Positions 44,671 through 56,035 of a stretch of 64,000 nucleotides of DNA are shown here, piece by piece (position 1 is the first letter of the stretch; every line of letters begins with the position of its first letter). Source of the stretch: Rugalucina vietnamica (lineage: Eukaryota; Mollusca; Bivalvia; Lucinida; Lucinidae); contig OZ024880.1 of the NCBI GenBank assembly GCA_964017185.1, forward strand, positions 45,149,071-45,213,070, in the 5' to 3' direction. The notes under the pieces were generated by a model. The model did no database searches, had not been told where the DNA came from, and saw nothing but the letters and a program-made list of their open reading frames with translations. A program made the translations under genes and the position numbers.

Positions 44671-44974
44671 TATTATGTATTATTTATAGCTATGCGCATG
44701 CGTGTGCTAATTCAAGTTATTGTTACTATTGTTATTGTAAATAGCTTTTGCATAGCATAGTTGTATGTTTTGTTAAACTTATTACATATCAACGCTAATA
44801 AGTACATATCATGAAATACAATGACTTTAAAGACGGAATCTGGCTCAAAGTTCCTGGGATTTTGACAGTGGGCTATACTTTTTTCATTTTGCGTATTGTA
44901 TCACAGAGAAATTATAGCTTTGTGAAATATTGAAGACCAGTGAAAGTATGATATGGTCGGGAACTCATGCTATT

Positions 44975-45213
44975 TGAGCCGCGACGCGAGAAAACCGGTC
45001 TTCGGGGTTTCAGACCATGTTCTGATACAAACCGGCCTGTAGAGTCTCAGAAAAAGGCTAGAAGCTTGAAATTTTTGGATTTAGGTAGAAAAGGGATTGT
45101 ACTGTCCGAGTTGCGAAAACAAAGGCACTGATCAGCTTCGCAGTTACTGCGAAGCTGATCTGCGTCTTTGTTTTCGCATAGGCAAAAATCTGGTTTTCTC
45201 ATGACGCGGTTCA
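44975..45213 (+). mobile_element. GAGCC palindromic MITE, copy 13
   Basis: TGAGCCGCGACGCGAGAAAA to TTTTCTCATGACGCGGTTCA, the CGACGCGAG end subtype with GGTCTTCGGGGTTTCAGACC. Core GCTTCGCAGTTACTGCGAAG is perfect. Confidence 0.92.
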
Positions 45214-45460
45214 TTTGATGACAGGCTCATTTTAAACGCTTTGTGGCTCGCTGATCATGTCACCCATGAACTAATTGTAATAGACATCATGACAAAAGTC
45301 ATTGTTCAATGTTGAACTTTATTGAATAAAACTAATTTCCAAGAATGTTTTTTTTTTCTATCTATTCCATTACAACTGACATTTGACGTTAGATTCAACG
45401 TTAGGTACCAACTCAGACAAAACAAGACAAGAAATATTGGTTTTGAGTCAGCAAGAAAAT

Positions 45461-45694
45461 TGAGCCTCGTCATGAGAAAAACGGATTTTTGCCTATGCGA
45501 AAACAAAGGCGCAGATCAGCTTCGCAGTACCCGCGAAGCTGATCAGCGCCTTTGTTTTCGATACTCAGATAGTATAATTTCTCTTCTTCCTAAATCCGAA
45601 ATTCCAAGCTGCTAGCCATCGTCTGTGCTTGTACAGCTCGGTTTGTGTCAGACCTGGTCGGAAACCCCGAAGACCGATTTTCTCGCGTCGCGGT
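45461..45694 (-). mobile_element. GAGCC palindromic MITE, copy 14
   Basis: TGAGCCTCGTCATGAGAAAA to GATTTTCTCGCGTCGCGG, same end subtype as copy 13 but opposite orientation, 250 bp away. Core CGCAGTACCCGCGAAGCTGA. Confidence 0.9.
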
Positions 45695-46401
45695 TAAAAT
45701 ATAACAAGTTTTCAGTGCACTGACTAAAAAAAACTGACGGACTGAAAACAGTCTCCGTTTATTTTTTCGCAATAGCAGGCTTCCTCATCCACAGATAAAA
45801 TGCAGATGTTTTGCTGTTTGCTTTGTAGAAAATGCAAATGATGTGATATAATGCATTGCTTCAAACACTTGTGATCTATTGAACAAAGCATGATTAGGAA
45901 TTTTATCGTTTACAATTAGTTTGTTGGTCCTTTAAATCATCGCGTTTATGTTTTGCTGTTTCGCAAACGCAAAACATATCGCAAATTTTATCATTTACCA
46001 TTAAACATGTTAAATTCGACAAAATACGTTTATACAACGATGAAAACTTTGTAGAGAAGTGTCTTATTTGGGTCTATTAATCATTTCATATTCAAGTTGT
46101 TTCTTTGTTTTGATGCAAGCCTATATGAGGACTGCACAGCAAGTGATAATGCTTATCAGCTCATACTGATTGCATAAATATTTAGCAAAACAGGTTGACT
46201 GGAAGAAAGCCAAAGCTACTGAGACTCACTGAGGCCATTTGAATATTGTTGTTATATGTATACATATGTATGATATGTCATTACGAAAACTTACCCGTGC
46301 AATAAACAGAGATTATTGATTCAAAAATTTTTGGTTTTTGCATTTTCACCGCCTGCTTTGTGAATAGGAAAATGCCCGTGTATTGTATAAAATAAAAAGA
46401 A
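45695..46401. other. spacer, nothing recognised
   Basis: AT-rich sequence with a fragment of the CATCAGG MITE 3' end, inverted, near 46281-46312 (TTACGAAAACTTACCCGTGC). No gene. Confidence 0.5.
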
Positions 46402-46552
46402 AATTTACTTTTTATCGGTAAATACCAAATATATTTCATCGAGTGACTTGAAAACATCTACATTTTCACTCGTGCTACGCACTCGTGAAAATTTTGATGT
46501 TTTCAACTCACTCGATGAAATATATTTGGTATTCACATCAAAAAAGTAAATA
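46402..46552. mobile_element. small foldback (AAATACCAAATATATTTCATC ends)
   Basis: ACCAAATATATTTCATCGAG and its complement CTCGATGAAATATATTTGGT bracket a second inverted pair (ATTTTCACTCGTGC, GCACTCGTGAAAAT) around TAC. A related, worn end occurs near 61390-61420. Confidence 0.85.
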
Positions 46553-46951
46553 TCCTCTATGTTTTCGTGATGTCGAGAAAAAAGATAAAGTGCGTCAGTC
46601 ATTAACAGATATTAAGTCATCAGCACGCATTTGACATTTTGCTATTCCTGATAATGGTCAAAGGCGGTAGGCACAACGTTGTCTACTGTAAATGTAGAAG
46701 AAAGATGGCGCACCACCATGGTGGAAATTTTGGCCGCGGTTAAAATTATTGCCGGATACAAGCAAATTCAGAGAATTAATGTCCCCCGTCTTGATTGTTT
46801 CATTACACAAATATAATGTGAGAATAACGTGTATCCAAACCACATTCACTTTCTCAGTGTAAACGACTAGGTTCAAATTGCGAAAAAAGTAATAAAAAAT
46901 AAACTGAGGATTATCCAAACCACATGCATATCTTCAAAGGATGGTCAAGAC
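46553..46951. repeat. target repeat of the LTR element, left part
   Basis: The end (CCAAACCACATGCATATCTT, CAAAGGATGGTCAAGAC) continues across the retrotransposon into 55640 (AAGACATCTGTAAAGTTTC). The same phrase recurs near 55795-55850 and 56800-56860, so the element landed in a dispersed repeat. Confidence 0.7.
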
Positions 46952-48748
46952 TGTCACATAGACGACCGAGGGCTAGTGCAGTCTGATCATTTACCACTAG
47001 GCCACTAACACTTCCAAACCTTTGACTGAAATTTCAACTATTAACTGAGTCAACACTAAGCAAAATAAACGGTTATTGACAAATAACCACTGTATGTAGG
47101 TCACCTTGACACTCAGTCTCTAACCACTGTACCGCAAGCACTTACAAAGCTTAGATTCACAGACCCGAGATGCAGTTACCATTTCCATGTTTATTCAGAG
47201 AACAAAAAACATATATACAAATATTTACAAATTCATGAACACACACATACTTCACACATACCCATACATTCTTAATATTTTCCTAAGTGTTTCAGCTAAA
47301 TTAAATTTAGAATTTAAATTTCTTAAATTTAAGGTTTTGATTTAAACTATACTGCACAGTCTTATTTCAATTTACTCTACTGAAGTTCAATTTTAAAGTT
47401 AACTATTTCACGTTCAGTTAATTCACTTCATGTTTATTTAATATATGTTCATTCCCGACTCGCCCTATTGATGAAATGAGTCCAGGTATACTGCTCCACG
47501 TTGATGACCACTGCGACTGTCAGATGGAAAGCATGCTTATGATGATATTCGTATCTCCCAAAATAGCAAAGTTTATTTCAAATTCATGACGTCATATTAG
47601 CCCTTTCGCGGTTACAATGTCCCAATATAGACATGGACCTCCATACTAATGTTCTTTCACACCATGAGTATGTACATCACTGTAGCCGTTTTCTACAGTT
47701 TATGAAACATTCTGGAATTTCAGGTCCCCTTTCATGCTGATGGGTTGGATGTGGACACTAGTGACAATAAATGTCCTGATCTAGAGCTGATTTCTCCAAT
47801 CCCATTTTAAAAGGGCTAAAAGAAACAAAATGCTGATTTTAGGATCAAATATTTGGGAATCCATACTAATTTTGAGCAGTATAATTCATTTCACTTTTCT
47901 AAATGTCTTTATTTGAATTATGAAGTATTTAGAGTCACTATAACTGTTACTCAGACATTAAGATACAGTAGAGTTTAAAAAGTCAATATGTGCCTTTCTA
48001 ATTTTGTGCAGTATACAATTTAGTAAAAATATACTAAAATTTACTGAAAATTTCAGGAAATATAAATCTAACCATGAAACTTTACTTCTTCATAAAACCA
48101 CTATACTTTAGCAGATGAAACACACATTCCAAGCAAAAATAAAAAGAAAATTATTAGCTAATGAAATCTGCCTCAAAATTTTGATATTGCATGAAAATTG
48201 AGTTTAAACCTTGAAGCATTTCACAGCTAGGACACATTGTCTGTAAGGGCTTGAAGTTGAAAATTTGGACCAAAGGGACAATTTTGCCATTTCACAGACA
48301 ACTTGGAATGAAAGTGTTCCATTTCTGATAAATAAAACCATTTAAATTTAAATGCATATAAATGGGACTCTTTGCACTAAGGGACAAAGCCATTAGCAAT
48401 TAAAATGGGCAAGGGAAAGGAGGAAATTTCAAACAATTTCAAATATACCTCTGTTCCAGCCCTTTTTCTCTTCAGAGCTCTCTCTCTTTCAACATCTCAG
48501 CATAAAATGACACTCACAAAACAGGTTTGTAGTTTTCAAAACGCTCACCTGAGGTTACTGAAGCGATGAAGCATTTAACAATGGATTACCATATTTAAAG
48601 TACCAAATTGGGATAGGTAAAATAACATAGTTTTTTACCTGGATTATTAAATACTCTCCAAAAATTTGAACCCCCAAAAAACCCATGTAAAAATGCCTGA
48701 TTTCAACCATCCCCAATAAAATAAAATAATATTATCTTAATTGTGACA
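46952..48748 (-). repeat. 3' LTR (minus-strand element)
   Basis: 1,797 bp, bounded by TGTCACA and TGTGACA. I find two differences from the other LTR: a 1-base T indel (near 47930) and one G/A change in an A-run (near 48143). About 99.9% identity implies recent transposition. Confidence 0.95.
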
Positions 48749-48764
48749 TTTACTCCCCCCTTAA
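48749..48764 (-). other. polypurine tract
   Basis: Read on the minus strand, TTAAGGGGGGAGTAAA abuts the 3' LTR, the expected plus-strand primer of reverse transcription. Confidence 0.85.
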
Positions 48765-48870
48765 CAAAAGTGTTCACACTTTTTACTTTCACAGTTAAGA
48801 TTAAGAAATTACTATTTACATCACTGTCTTTCATCACTGTTTTTCATCACTGTCTCATTATTTAAATCTT

Positions 48871-51800
48871 TTACTGTCTACTAAGGTAATCAGCACCAAC
48901 ATTATCGCTGCCCTTGATTGAATGAATTGTGAATCTATACGGCTGCAGCAGTAATGCCCAACGCATTAACCTTGCATTTGACACTTTGGCCTTGTTGAGG
49001 TACAACAATGGCTGGTGATCTGTCTCAATTATGAATTGCTTCCCATACAAATATCTCTGAAACTTTTGAATGGCCCACACTAAAGCCAAACATTCTTTCT
49101 CCACTGTAGCGTAAGCCTCTTCTCTAGCTAACAGCTTTCTACTGGCATACGCAACTGGCCACTTTACATTATTTTCCTCTTGTAACAGTACTGTTCCAAT
49201 TCCACGGTCAGATGCATCTGTCCTCAGTGTAAACACTTGTTGAAGATCAGGTAATTTGAGAATTGGACTTACTGATAACATTTTCTTCAATGTGTTGAAA
49301 GCATATTCTTGCTCTTGAGACCATTTCACTTGATTTGGTTGTCCTTTCCTTGTTAGGTCTGTTAATGGTGCTGCTATGACAGCAAAATTTGGGATAAATT
49401 GTCTATAATACCCTACTAAACCTATGAATGATTTCACTTGTCTCTTTGTCACTGGTCTTGGTGCTTCTGCTATTGCCTTAACTTTATCTGGATGTGGCTG
49501 TAGCCTATCATGTCCTAATACATGTCCTAAGCATTCCAGACTTTCATAACCTATGAAGCATTTTGATGGTTTTGCAGTTAACCCAGCCTCTTTAAGTCTA
49601 TGGAACAGATCAAACAGTACCTTCGTATGTTCTGACCATGTCATTGTGAAAATGAGAATGTCGTCAATGAAATTGTCAAGATTCTCCGTGTTTACTAGCA
49701 AAATTCGCATCAAACGGCTAAAAACTGCTGGCGCATTGACGAGACCAAACGGCATTTTCTTGAACTGGTATAACCCTAAGGGTGTTGAGAATGCTGTGAG
49801 CTGCTTTGACCGATCACTCATTGGAACTTGCCAATATCCTTTTGCGAGATCTAATTTAGAAAAGCATCTATGTCCTGAAACTTTCGCAAACATATCTTCA
49901 GCACTTGGCATTGGTTCAGCGTCAAAGATTGTTATTCTGTTTAACACCCTAAAATCTATACAGCATCTGTTTGTTCCATCTTTCTTTTTTATCATGACTA
50001 TTGGAAAACTGTAAGGTGACTGTGATCGTTCAATCACATCCATTTCAATCATTTTCTGAACCTCAGTTTTCACGTCTTCTATTACATTATGCGGCATAGG
50101 ATACTGTTTAACCTTAACAGGTTCTGATGATGTCAACTTGATATCACATTCAACCAGATGAGTTTCTCCTGGAATATCAGTGAACACTTCTGGAAATTCC
50201 CTCAAAATTTCTAGTGCTTCATTTTTTCGTTCTACTGACAGATCAGGATTTATATTCACATTTTCTACTGTCTCAGTTTGTATGTCACTTGACAAAGCTG
50301 GAATAGCACTGGTATCACTGTCTGTTGATTCCACATCTTCATTCTGCTCTATATCTATGATAGCAACATTAGCTTCTGCTAAGGCATCATTTTCATCTAT
50401 CTGCTTGTCTTCTCTTTCCACATACAGTCTCAGCATATTGATATGGAAAGTCTTAAGCTTGCCTTTTGTATCAACACGATAATCTAGAGGACCCACTTTC
50501 TCTGTAATGACATATGGTCCTTTCCATTGCATCAACATTCTGTTTGTGCTAGTAGGAAGAAGAATAAGAACGTTGTCTCCTGCTTTCAATTGTCTGTCTC
50601 TAGCTTTCCTGTTGTATGCAACTTTGTATCTTGCTGAGGATTTTCCTAGATTTTCTCTAGCTAACTCACAGGTTCTTTCTAGTCTTTCCTTCAAATCAAA
50701 AATGTATTGATATGTAGTTTTCACCTCTGGATCTTGAACCTCATGTGTCCACAACTCTTTCAAAATAGTCATTGGGCCTCTTACACTGCGACCATACAAT
50801 AACTCAAATGGTGAGAATCCAGTGCTTTCTTGTGGTACTTCTCTGTATGCAAATAACAGTGAATTTAAGTATTTGTCCCAATCTTTTGGTTTCTCATGGC
50901 ACATCTTCTTCAACATTTGCTTTAGGGTACCATTGAATTTCTCAACGAGCCCATTGCACATTGGGTGGTATGGGGTCGTGGTAAGCTGACGCATAGAAAG
51001 TAGACGACTTACTTCACTCATTAACTCTGAAGTAAACTGGCTGCCCATATCTGATAACATCTCTCTTGGAACACCCACTCTACTGAAAACATCTACTAAC
51101 GCTTCTGCTACCCTCTCAGTTTCTATTCCAGGTAAAGCTACAGCTTCTGGATATCTTGTTGCATAATCAACAATAGTGAGAATGTAACGGTTCTTCCTAT
51201 CTGTTGGTGGATCTATTGGTCCCACTAAGTCAACAGCAATACGTTGAAAAGGTATGTCCATCATTGGCATTTTTCCTAATGGTGCTTTCGGTACTTTCCC
51301 TTTTGGAATGGTACGCTGGCATATGTCACATGATTTGCAAAATCTTGAACAGTCTGCCTGACATCCTGGCCACCAAAAGTCAGTTAATATCCTACTAACT
51401 GTCTTCTTTGATGAGAAATGACCTGACAACACAGTTTCATGAGCTAGTTTCAAAACTGTGCTGCGAAACTGTTTAGGCACAACTAATTGAGATGACTCAT
51501 CCTGAGAACTTGATTTGAATTTTCTGTAAATAAGGCCTTTCTTCATTACAAACATAGACTTTCCTCCTTTCGAAACCTTTTGATCACCACTCTGAACCAT
51601 CTCTCTTACTGTTTTCAAAGAACTATCCTCTTGTTGGCCTTTTTTCATCTCTTCTGGTGTGCATTCTATTTGCAGGGCCTCTGGTACTTTCAACTTCTTG
51701 TATGTCTTAGCTTCTTTCTTTTGTGCTCTGGTTTCCACAGCTTGCACAAGTTGCCAATTAGGATCTGGCTCTCCTGGTAGTCTTGCTCCCTCAATATTTC

Positions 51801-53511
51801 CAACTATCAAATCATATACAGGGTTTTGCATACACCATGCTTCAACTTCACCTTTGAAATAAGGGGTATCTATTTCAATCGTAGCTACTGGAGATGATAT
51901 CTTTGTACCATCAATCAAAACACACATTTGATTTTTCCCATTCAGCTGATCCTGTCTCACTAAACTTTGCTTAATGACAACACCACTACATCCTGTATCA
52001 CGAAGAAGATTAACAACACGTCCATTAACTATACCTTGACTAACCGGCATTCTAGGAGGATGGCATAATTTATTTTCACATGCTGAACTAAGAATAGCAG
52101 TACTCTCAGTAATGCTAGGTGTCAGTATAGAACAATGGCCACACACATTAGGTACACTGCTACTGTCTGGTAGTGCTTGAGCACCTGCAGTCACCTGCCC
52201 TCTGCCTTGACCTCGACCTTGGCCTTTTCCTCTGGATGGTCTTGGATATCTCCCTCTATATTGTCCTCGTACATTGTTACCACTGTAACCTGTTGAATTA
52301 TCCACTTCGTATTGTTTATTTCCTGCATTCACCTCTGCCTCTGCTGCTAAAGTATTCTGCTTTGCTTTACATTCAAAGGAATAATGCCCTTTACCATTAC
52401 ATAAATAACAAGTCTTATCTCTCTTTGATTTATGAAAACTGTCTTGAGAACCTTTCTGTGGTGGAGTTGGAATTGATTGTTGAGCATTTCCTGGCCTTGG
52501 CTCTGTCTTTCTAGGTTTGTAAATCAAATTTGTGTTGCTACCACCTCGTGCTTCTCGATACTGGTCCGCATAGGTTGTCATCTCTTCTATATTCTTAGGC
52601 ACTCTCTCCTTGAGAAACAAAGTTAGCTCCCTATTACAACTTTGAATAAACTGCTCTCTTATAAGCAAATCAAACAAATCATGATATGTCTTCTTAGTAT
52701 TTGACAAATCCATCCACCTATCTAAGTATCTTGCTAACCTACCTGCAAATTGGGCAAATGTTTCTCCAACTTCAGGACGACAGCTTCTAAACCTTTTCCT
52801 GAACCCTTCATCTGTCATTTCAAATCTCTTTAGGAGAGCTTCCTTTAAAACATTATATTCTAGTGCTTGTTCTGCAGGAATTCTTGAATAAACTTCTAAA
52901 GCTTTTCCTTTAAGAAGTGCACTTAAATGTGTTGCCCAGTCAGTCTCCTGCAACCCTTGTGACCTAGCATATCGCTCGAACCTTTGCAGATATGCATCCA
53001 TATCATCTTTGTCCTCATCGAAATATGGTAACTTTGGAATCCTAGCACTAAGAGTGCGTTCCACAACCGGCGTGACATGGTAACGGTCCTGAGCTTCCAT
53101 TAGATCAATTTTAAGCTGATATTCAGTTTTCTCTTTTCTAATTGTAGCCTCACTTAATTCTAAAGCAGCATTTAATTCATGTGCTTTCTCTTCCTTCTCC
53201 CTATCAATCTCAAGCTTTCTCAATTGTTCTTTATGCTCAAGCTCAGCTAAGTGTTTTTCATGCTCACGTTTCTTTTCTGCCTCAATGTCTGTTAAGCGTT
53301 TAATTTCTAATTCATGCTCGCGTTTTGCCTTTTCATTTTCACGTTGCTCTCTTTCAGCTTCCCTACGCGCTTTGCGTTCATCTCTTTCACTTATTTGCTG
53401 ATCCCGTACAAAAGTTTGTAAGTCCGTACCTTCATAACCCAATGCCTGACCAAGCTCAGTCCATTCTTTTACCAAATCCATTGTACTATGTGAAACATAA
53501 AATTGATACAC
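48871..53511 (-). CDS. gag-pol polyprotein, INT before RT
   Basis: 1,546 residues in one frame. In order: charged coiled coil about 40-140; gag core about 150-325; CCHC knuckle at C368, C371, H376, C381; basic GRGQGRG stretch about 418-440; aspartic protease with DTG at 505-507; integrase zinc site H691, H698, C725, C728 and catalytic D761, D821, E857 (D-35-E); GPY module near 995-1014; reverse transcriptase about 1100-1330 with D1221 and FIDD at 1281-1284; RNase H with D1432, E1471 or E1473, D1498 and D1541. Every catalytic residue I looked for is present. M11 has better start context (purine at -3, G at +4) than M1. It makes the virus-like particle and copies the element; gag and pol are not separated by a frameshift, so stoichiometry must be set otherwise, for example by proteolysis. 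Confidence 0.95.
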   Translation of the reverse strand: MYQFYVSHSTMDLVKEWTELGQALGYEGTDLQTFVRDQQISERDERKARREAEREQRENEKAKREHELEIKRLTDIEAEKKREHEKHLAELEHKEQLRKLEIDREKEEKAHELNAALELSEATIRKEKTEYQLKIDLMEAQDRYHVTPVVERTLSARIPKLPYFDEDKDDMDAYLQRFERYARSQGLQETDWATHLSALLKGKALEVYSRIPAEQALEYNVLKEALLKRFEMTDEGFRKRFRSCRPEVGETFAQFAGRLARYLDRWMDLSNTKKTYHDLFDLLIREQFIQSCNRELTLFLKERVPKNIEEMTTYADQYREARGGSNTNLIYKPRKTEPRPGNAQQSIPTPPQKGSQDSFHKSKRDKTCYLCNGKGHYSFECKAKQNTLAAEAEVNAGNKQYEVDNSTGYSGNNVRGQYRGRYPRPSRGKGQGRGQGRGQVTAGAQALPDSSSVPNVCGHCSILTPSITESTAILSSACENKLCHPPRMPVSQGIVNGRVVNLLRDTGCSGVVIKQSLVRQDQLNGKNQMCVLIDGTKISSPVATIEIDTPYFKGEVEAWCMQNPVYDLIVGNIEGARLPGEPDPNWQLVQAVETRAQKKEAKTYKKLKVPEALQIECTPEEMKKGQQEDSSLKTVREMVQSGDQKVSKGGKSMFVMKKGLIYRKFKSSSQDESSQLVVPKQFRSTVLKLAHETVLSGHFSSKKTVSRILTDFWWPGCQADCSRFCKSCDICQRTIPKGKVPKAPLGKMPMMDIPFQRIAVDLVGPIDPPTDRKNRYILTIVDYATRYPEAVALPGIETERVAEALVDVFSRVGVPREMLSDMGSQFTSELMSEVSRLLSMRQLTTTPYHPMCNGLVEKFNGTLKQMLKKMCHEKPKDWDKYLNSLLFAYREVPQESTGFSPFELLYGRSVRGPMTILKELWTHEVQDPEVKTTYQYIFDLKERLERTCELARENLGKSSARYKVAYNRKARDRQLKAGDNVLILLPTSTNRMLMQWKGPYVITEKVGPLDYRVDTKGKLKTFHINMLRLYVEREDKQIDENDALAEANVAIIDIEQNEDVESTDSDTSAIPALSSDIQTETVENVNINPDLSVERKNEALEILREFPEVFTDIPGETHLVECDIKLTSSEPVKVKQYPMPHNVIEDVKTEVQKMIEMDVIERSQSPYSFPIVMIKKKDGTNRCCIDFRVLNRITIFDAEPMPSAEDMFAKVSGHRCFSKLDLAKGYWQVPMSDRSKQLTAFSTPLGLYQFKKMPFGLVNAPAVFSRLMRILLVNTENLDNFIDDILIFTMTWSEHTKVLFDLFHRLKEAGLTAKPSKCFIGYESLECLGHVLGHDRLQPHPDKVKAIAEAPRPVTKRQVKSFIGLVGYYRQFIPNFAVIAAPLTDLTRKGQPNQVKWSQEQEYAFNTLKKMLSVSPILKLPDLQQVFTLRTDASDRGIGTVLLQEENNVKWPVAYASRKLLAREEAYATVEKECLALVWAIQKFQRYLYGKQFIIETDHQPLLYLNKAKVSNARLMRWALLLQPYRFTIHSIKGSDNVGADYLSRQ

Positions 53512-53820
53512 TTTTAAATATTGGGTGTATTGGGGTTTGAATAAATTTACCCAGCTACATGGAGGATAACCTATGTGATAATACCCTCTTACCCAATTGG
53601 AAAATAAATTGCCAATAAAGTATCACAGTTTCAAAGATTCCACTTGAAAATGTTTATGGACATCTAACGAATAGACGACGGACAACGAAGGCTGCCTGCC
53701 TATACTATGCGCTATCCTTTAAACCTCAGATAAGTCAAATTGGATGGGCTAAAGGGGGGCTTTGGTCAATGTAACCCAGCTGTGAAAATTAGAATTTAAA
53801 CACAGTTTGAACTGCACTAT
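53512..53820 (-). other. leader between primer site and gag-pol
   Basis: About 310 bp with no long frame, the untranslated leader of the retrotransposon; packaging and dimer signals would be expected here but none can be recognised by eye. Confidence 0.7.
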
Positions 53821-53836
53821 CCCACTTCTGACAACA
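53821..53836 (-). other. primer binding site, tRNA-Leu type
   Basis: The plus strand reads CCCACTTCTGACAACA, which matches the 3' end of animal leucine tRNAs (CCCACTTCTGACACCA) with a single mismatch in the CCA. It is five bases inside the 5' LTR boundary. Confidence 0.8.
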
Positions 53837-53841
53837 AAAAA

Positions 53842-55639
53842 TGTCACATAGACGACCGAGGGCTAGTGCAGTCTGATCATTTACCACTAGGCCACTAACA
53901 CTTCCAAACCTTTGACTGAAATTTCAACTATTAACTGAGTCAACACTAAGCAAAATAAACGGTTATTGACAAATAACCACTGTATGTAGGTCACCTTGAC
54001 ACTCAGTCTCTAACCACTGTACCGCAAGCACTTACAAAGCTTAGATTCACAGACCCGAGATGCAGTTACCATTTCCATGTTTATTCAGAGAACAAAAAAC
54101 ATATATACAAATATTTACAAATTCATGAACACACACATACTTCACACATACCCATACATTCTTAATATTTTCCTAAGTGTTTCAGCTAAATTAAATTTAG
54201 AATTTAAATTTCTTAAATTTAAGGTTTTGATTTAAACTATACTGCACAGTCTTATTTCAATTTACTCTACTGAAGTTCAATTTTAAAGTTAACTATTTCA
54301 CGTTCAGTTAATTCACTTCATGTTTATTTAATATATGTTCATTCCCGACTCGCCCTATTGATGAAATGAGTCCAGGTATACTGCTCCACGTTGATGACCA
54401 CTGCGACTGTCAGATGGAAAGCATGCTTATGATGATATTCGTATCTCCCAAAATAGCAAAGTTTATTTCAAATTCATGACGTCATATTAGCCCTTTCGCG
54501 GTTACAATGTCCCAATATAGACATGGACCTCCATACTAATGTTCTTTCACACCATGAGTATGTACATCACTGTAGCCGTTTTCTACAGTTTATGAAACAT
54601 TCTGGAATTTCAGGTCCCCTTTCATGCTGATGGGTTGGATGTGGACACTAGTGACAATAAATGTCCTGATCTAGAGCTGATTTCTCCAATCCCATTTTAA
54701 AAGGGCTAAAAGAAACAAAATGCTGATTTTAGGATCAAATATTTGGGAATCCATACTAATTTTGAGCAGTATAATTCATTTCACTTTTCTAAATGTCTTT
54801 ATTTGAATTATGAAGTATTTTAGAGTCACTATAACTGTTACTCAGACATTAAGATACAGTAGAGTTTAAAAAGTCAATATGTGCCTTTCTAATTTTGTGC
54901 AGTATACAATTTAGTAAAAATATACTAAAATTTACTGAAAATTTCAGGAAATATAAATCTAACCATGAAACTTTACTTCTTCATAAAACCACTATACTTT
55001 AGCAGATGAAACACACATTCCAAGCAAAAATAAAAAAAAAATTATTAGCTAATGAAATCTGCCTCAAAATTTTGATATTGCATGAAAATTGAGTTTAAAC
55101 CTTGAAGCATTTCACAGCTAGGACACATTGTCTGTAAGGGCTTGAAGTTGAAAATTTGGACCAAAGGGACAATTTTGCCATTTCACAGACAACTTGGAAT
55201 GAAAGTGTTCCATTTCTGATAAATAAAACCATTTAAATTTAAATGCATATAAATGGGACTCTTTGCACTAAGGGACAAAGCCATTAGCAATTAAAATGGG
55301 CAAGGGAAAGGAGGAAATTTCAAACAATTTCAAATATACCTCTGTTCCAGCCCTTTTTCTCTTCAGAGCTCTCTCTCTTTCAACATCTCAGCATAAAATG
55401 ACACTCACAAAACAGGTTTGTAGTTTTCAAAACGCTCACCTGAGGTTACTGAAGCGATGAAGCATTTAACAATGGATTACCATATTTAAAGTACCAAATT
55501 GGGATAGGTAAAATAACATAGTTTTTTACCTGGATTATTAAATACTCTCCAAAAATTTGAACCCCCAAAAAACCCATGTAAAAATGCCTGATTTCAACCA
55601 TCCCCAATAAAATAAAATAATATTATCTTAATTGTGACA
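53842..55639 (-). repeat. 5' LTR (minus-strand element)
   Basis: 1,798 bp, TGTCACA to TGTGACA, containing the transcription start and polyadenylation signals of the element, not pinpointed here. Near-identical to 46952-48748. Confidence 0.95.
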
Positions 55640-56030
55640 AAGACATCTGTAAAGTTTCAAAAGAATCGGAATAAAACTGTAGGAGGAGTTGCGCACACAA
55701 GGTACACACTGTCCGTTCACTTTCATTGTCAAAATGCCCGAAAATGACTCGGTCAAATTGCAAAAGAAGTGATAAAAATTAATCTGAGGATCATATCCAA
55801 ACCACATGCATATCTTCAAAGCATGGTCACGACATTTGTAAAGTTTCAAAAGAATCGGAATAAAACTGTAGGAGTTGCACACATAAAGTACACACCCTCC
55901 ATTCACTTTCATTGTCAAAATACCCGAAAAATGACTAAGTTCAAATTGCGAAAAAAGTGTGAAAAATTAATCCGAGTATTATATCACTGTCCATTCACTG
56001 CCATTGTCAAAATACCCGAAAACAGCTAAA
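55640..56030. repeat. target repeat, right part, and partial tandem copies
   Basis: GTTTCAAAAGAATCGGAATA, AAAACTGTAGGAG and the TTCACTTTCATTGTCAAAAT phrase occur two to three times here and again at 56795-56910. On the minus strand they read as one dispersed family of about 150 bp. Confidence 0.75.
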
Positions 56031-56035
56031 GCCCC

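Larger units (their letters stand above)
46952..55639 (-). mobile_element. complete Gmr1-type Ty3/Gypsy LTR retrotransposon
   Basis: 8,688 bp on the minus strand with LTRs at both ends, 5-bp target duplication AAGAC (46947-46951 and 55640-55644), tRNA-Leu-type primer site, polypurine tract and a single uninterrupted gag-pol ORF. Integrase lies upstream of reverse transcriptase, the reverse of the usual Ty3/Gypsy order and the hallmark of the Gmr1 lineage first described from cod and other deuterostomes. No env-like frame. With intact catalytic residues and near-identical LTRs it looks recently inserted. Confidence 0.93.

Noticed and set aside
46952..47020. tRNA-like A-box phrase (CCTAGTGGTAAATGA on the minus strand) at the LTR edge
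   Set aside because: No B box at the right distance; probably chance similarity within the LTR.
48871..53511. The 1,546-aa ORF as a domesticated host gene
   Set aside because: It has flanking LTRs, primer site, polypurine tract and target duplication, so it is simply the retrotransposon's own gag-pol.
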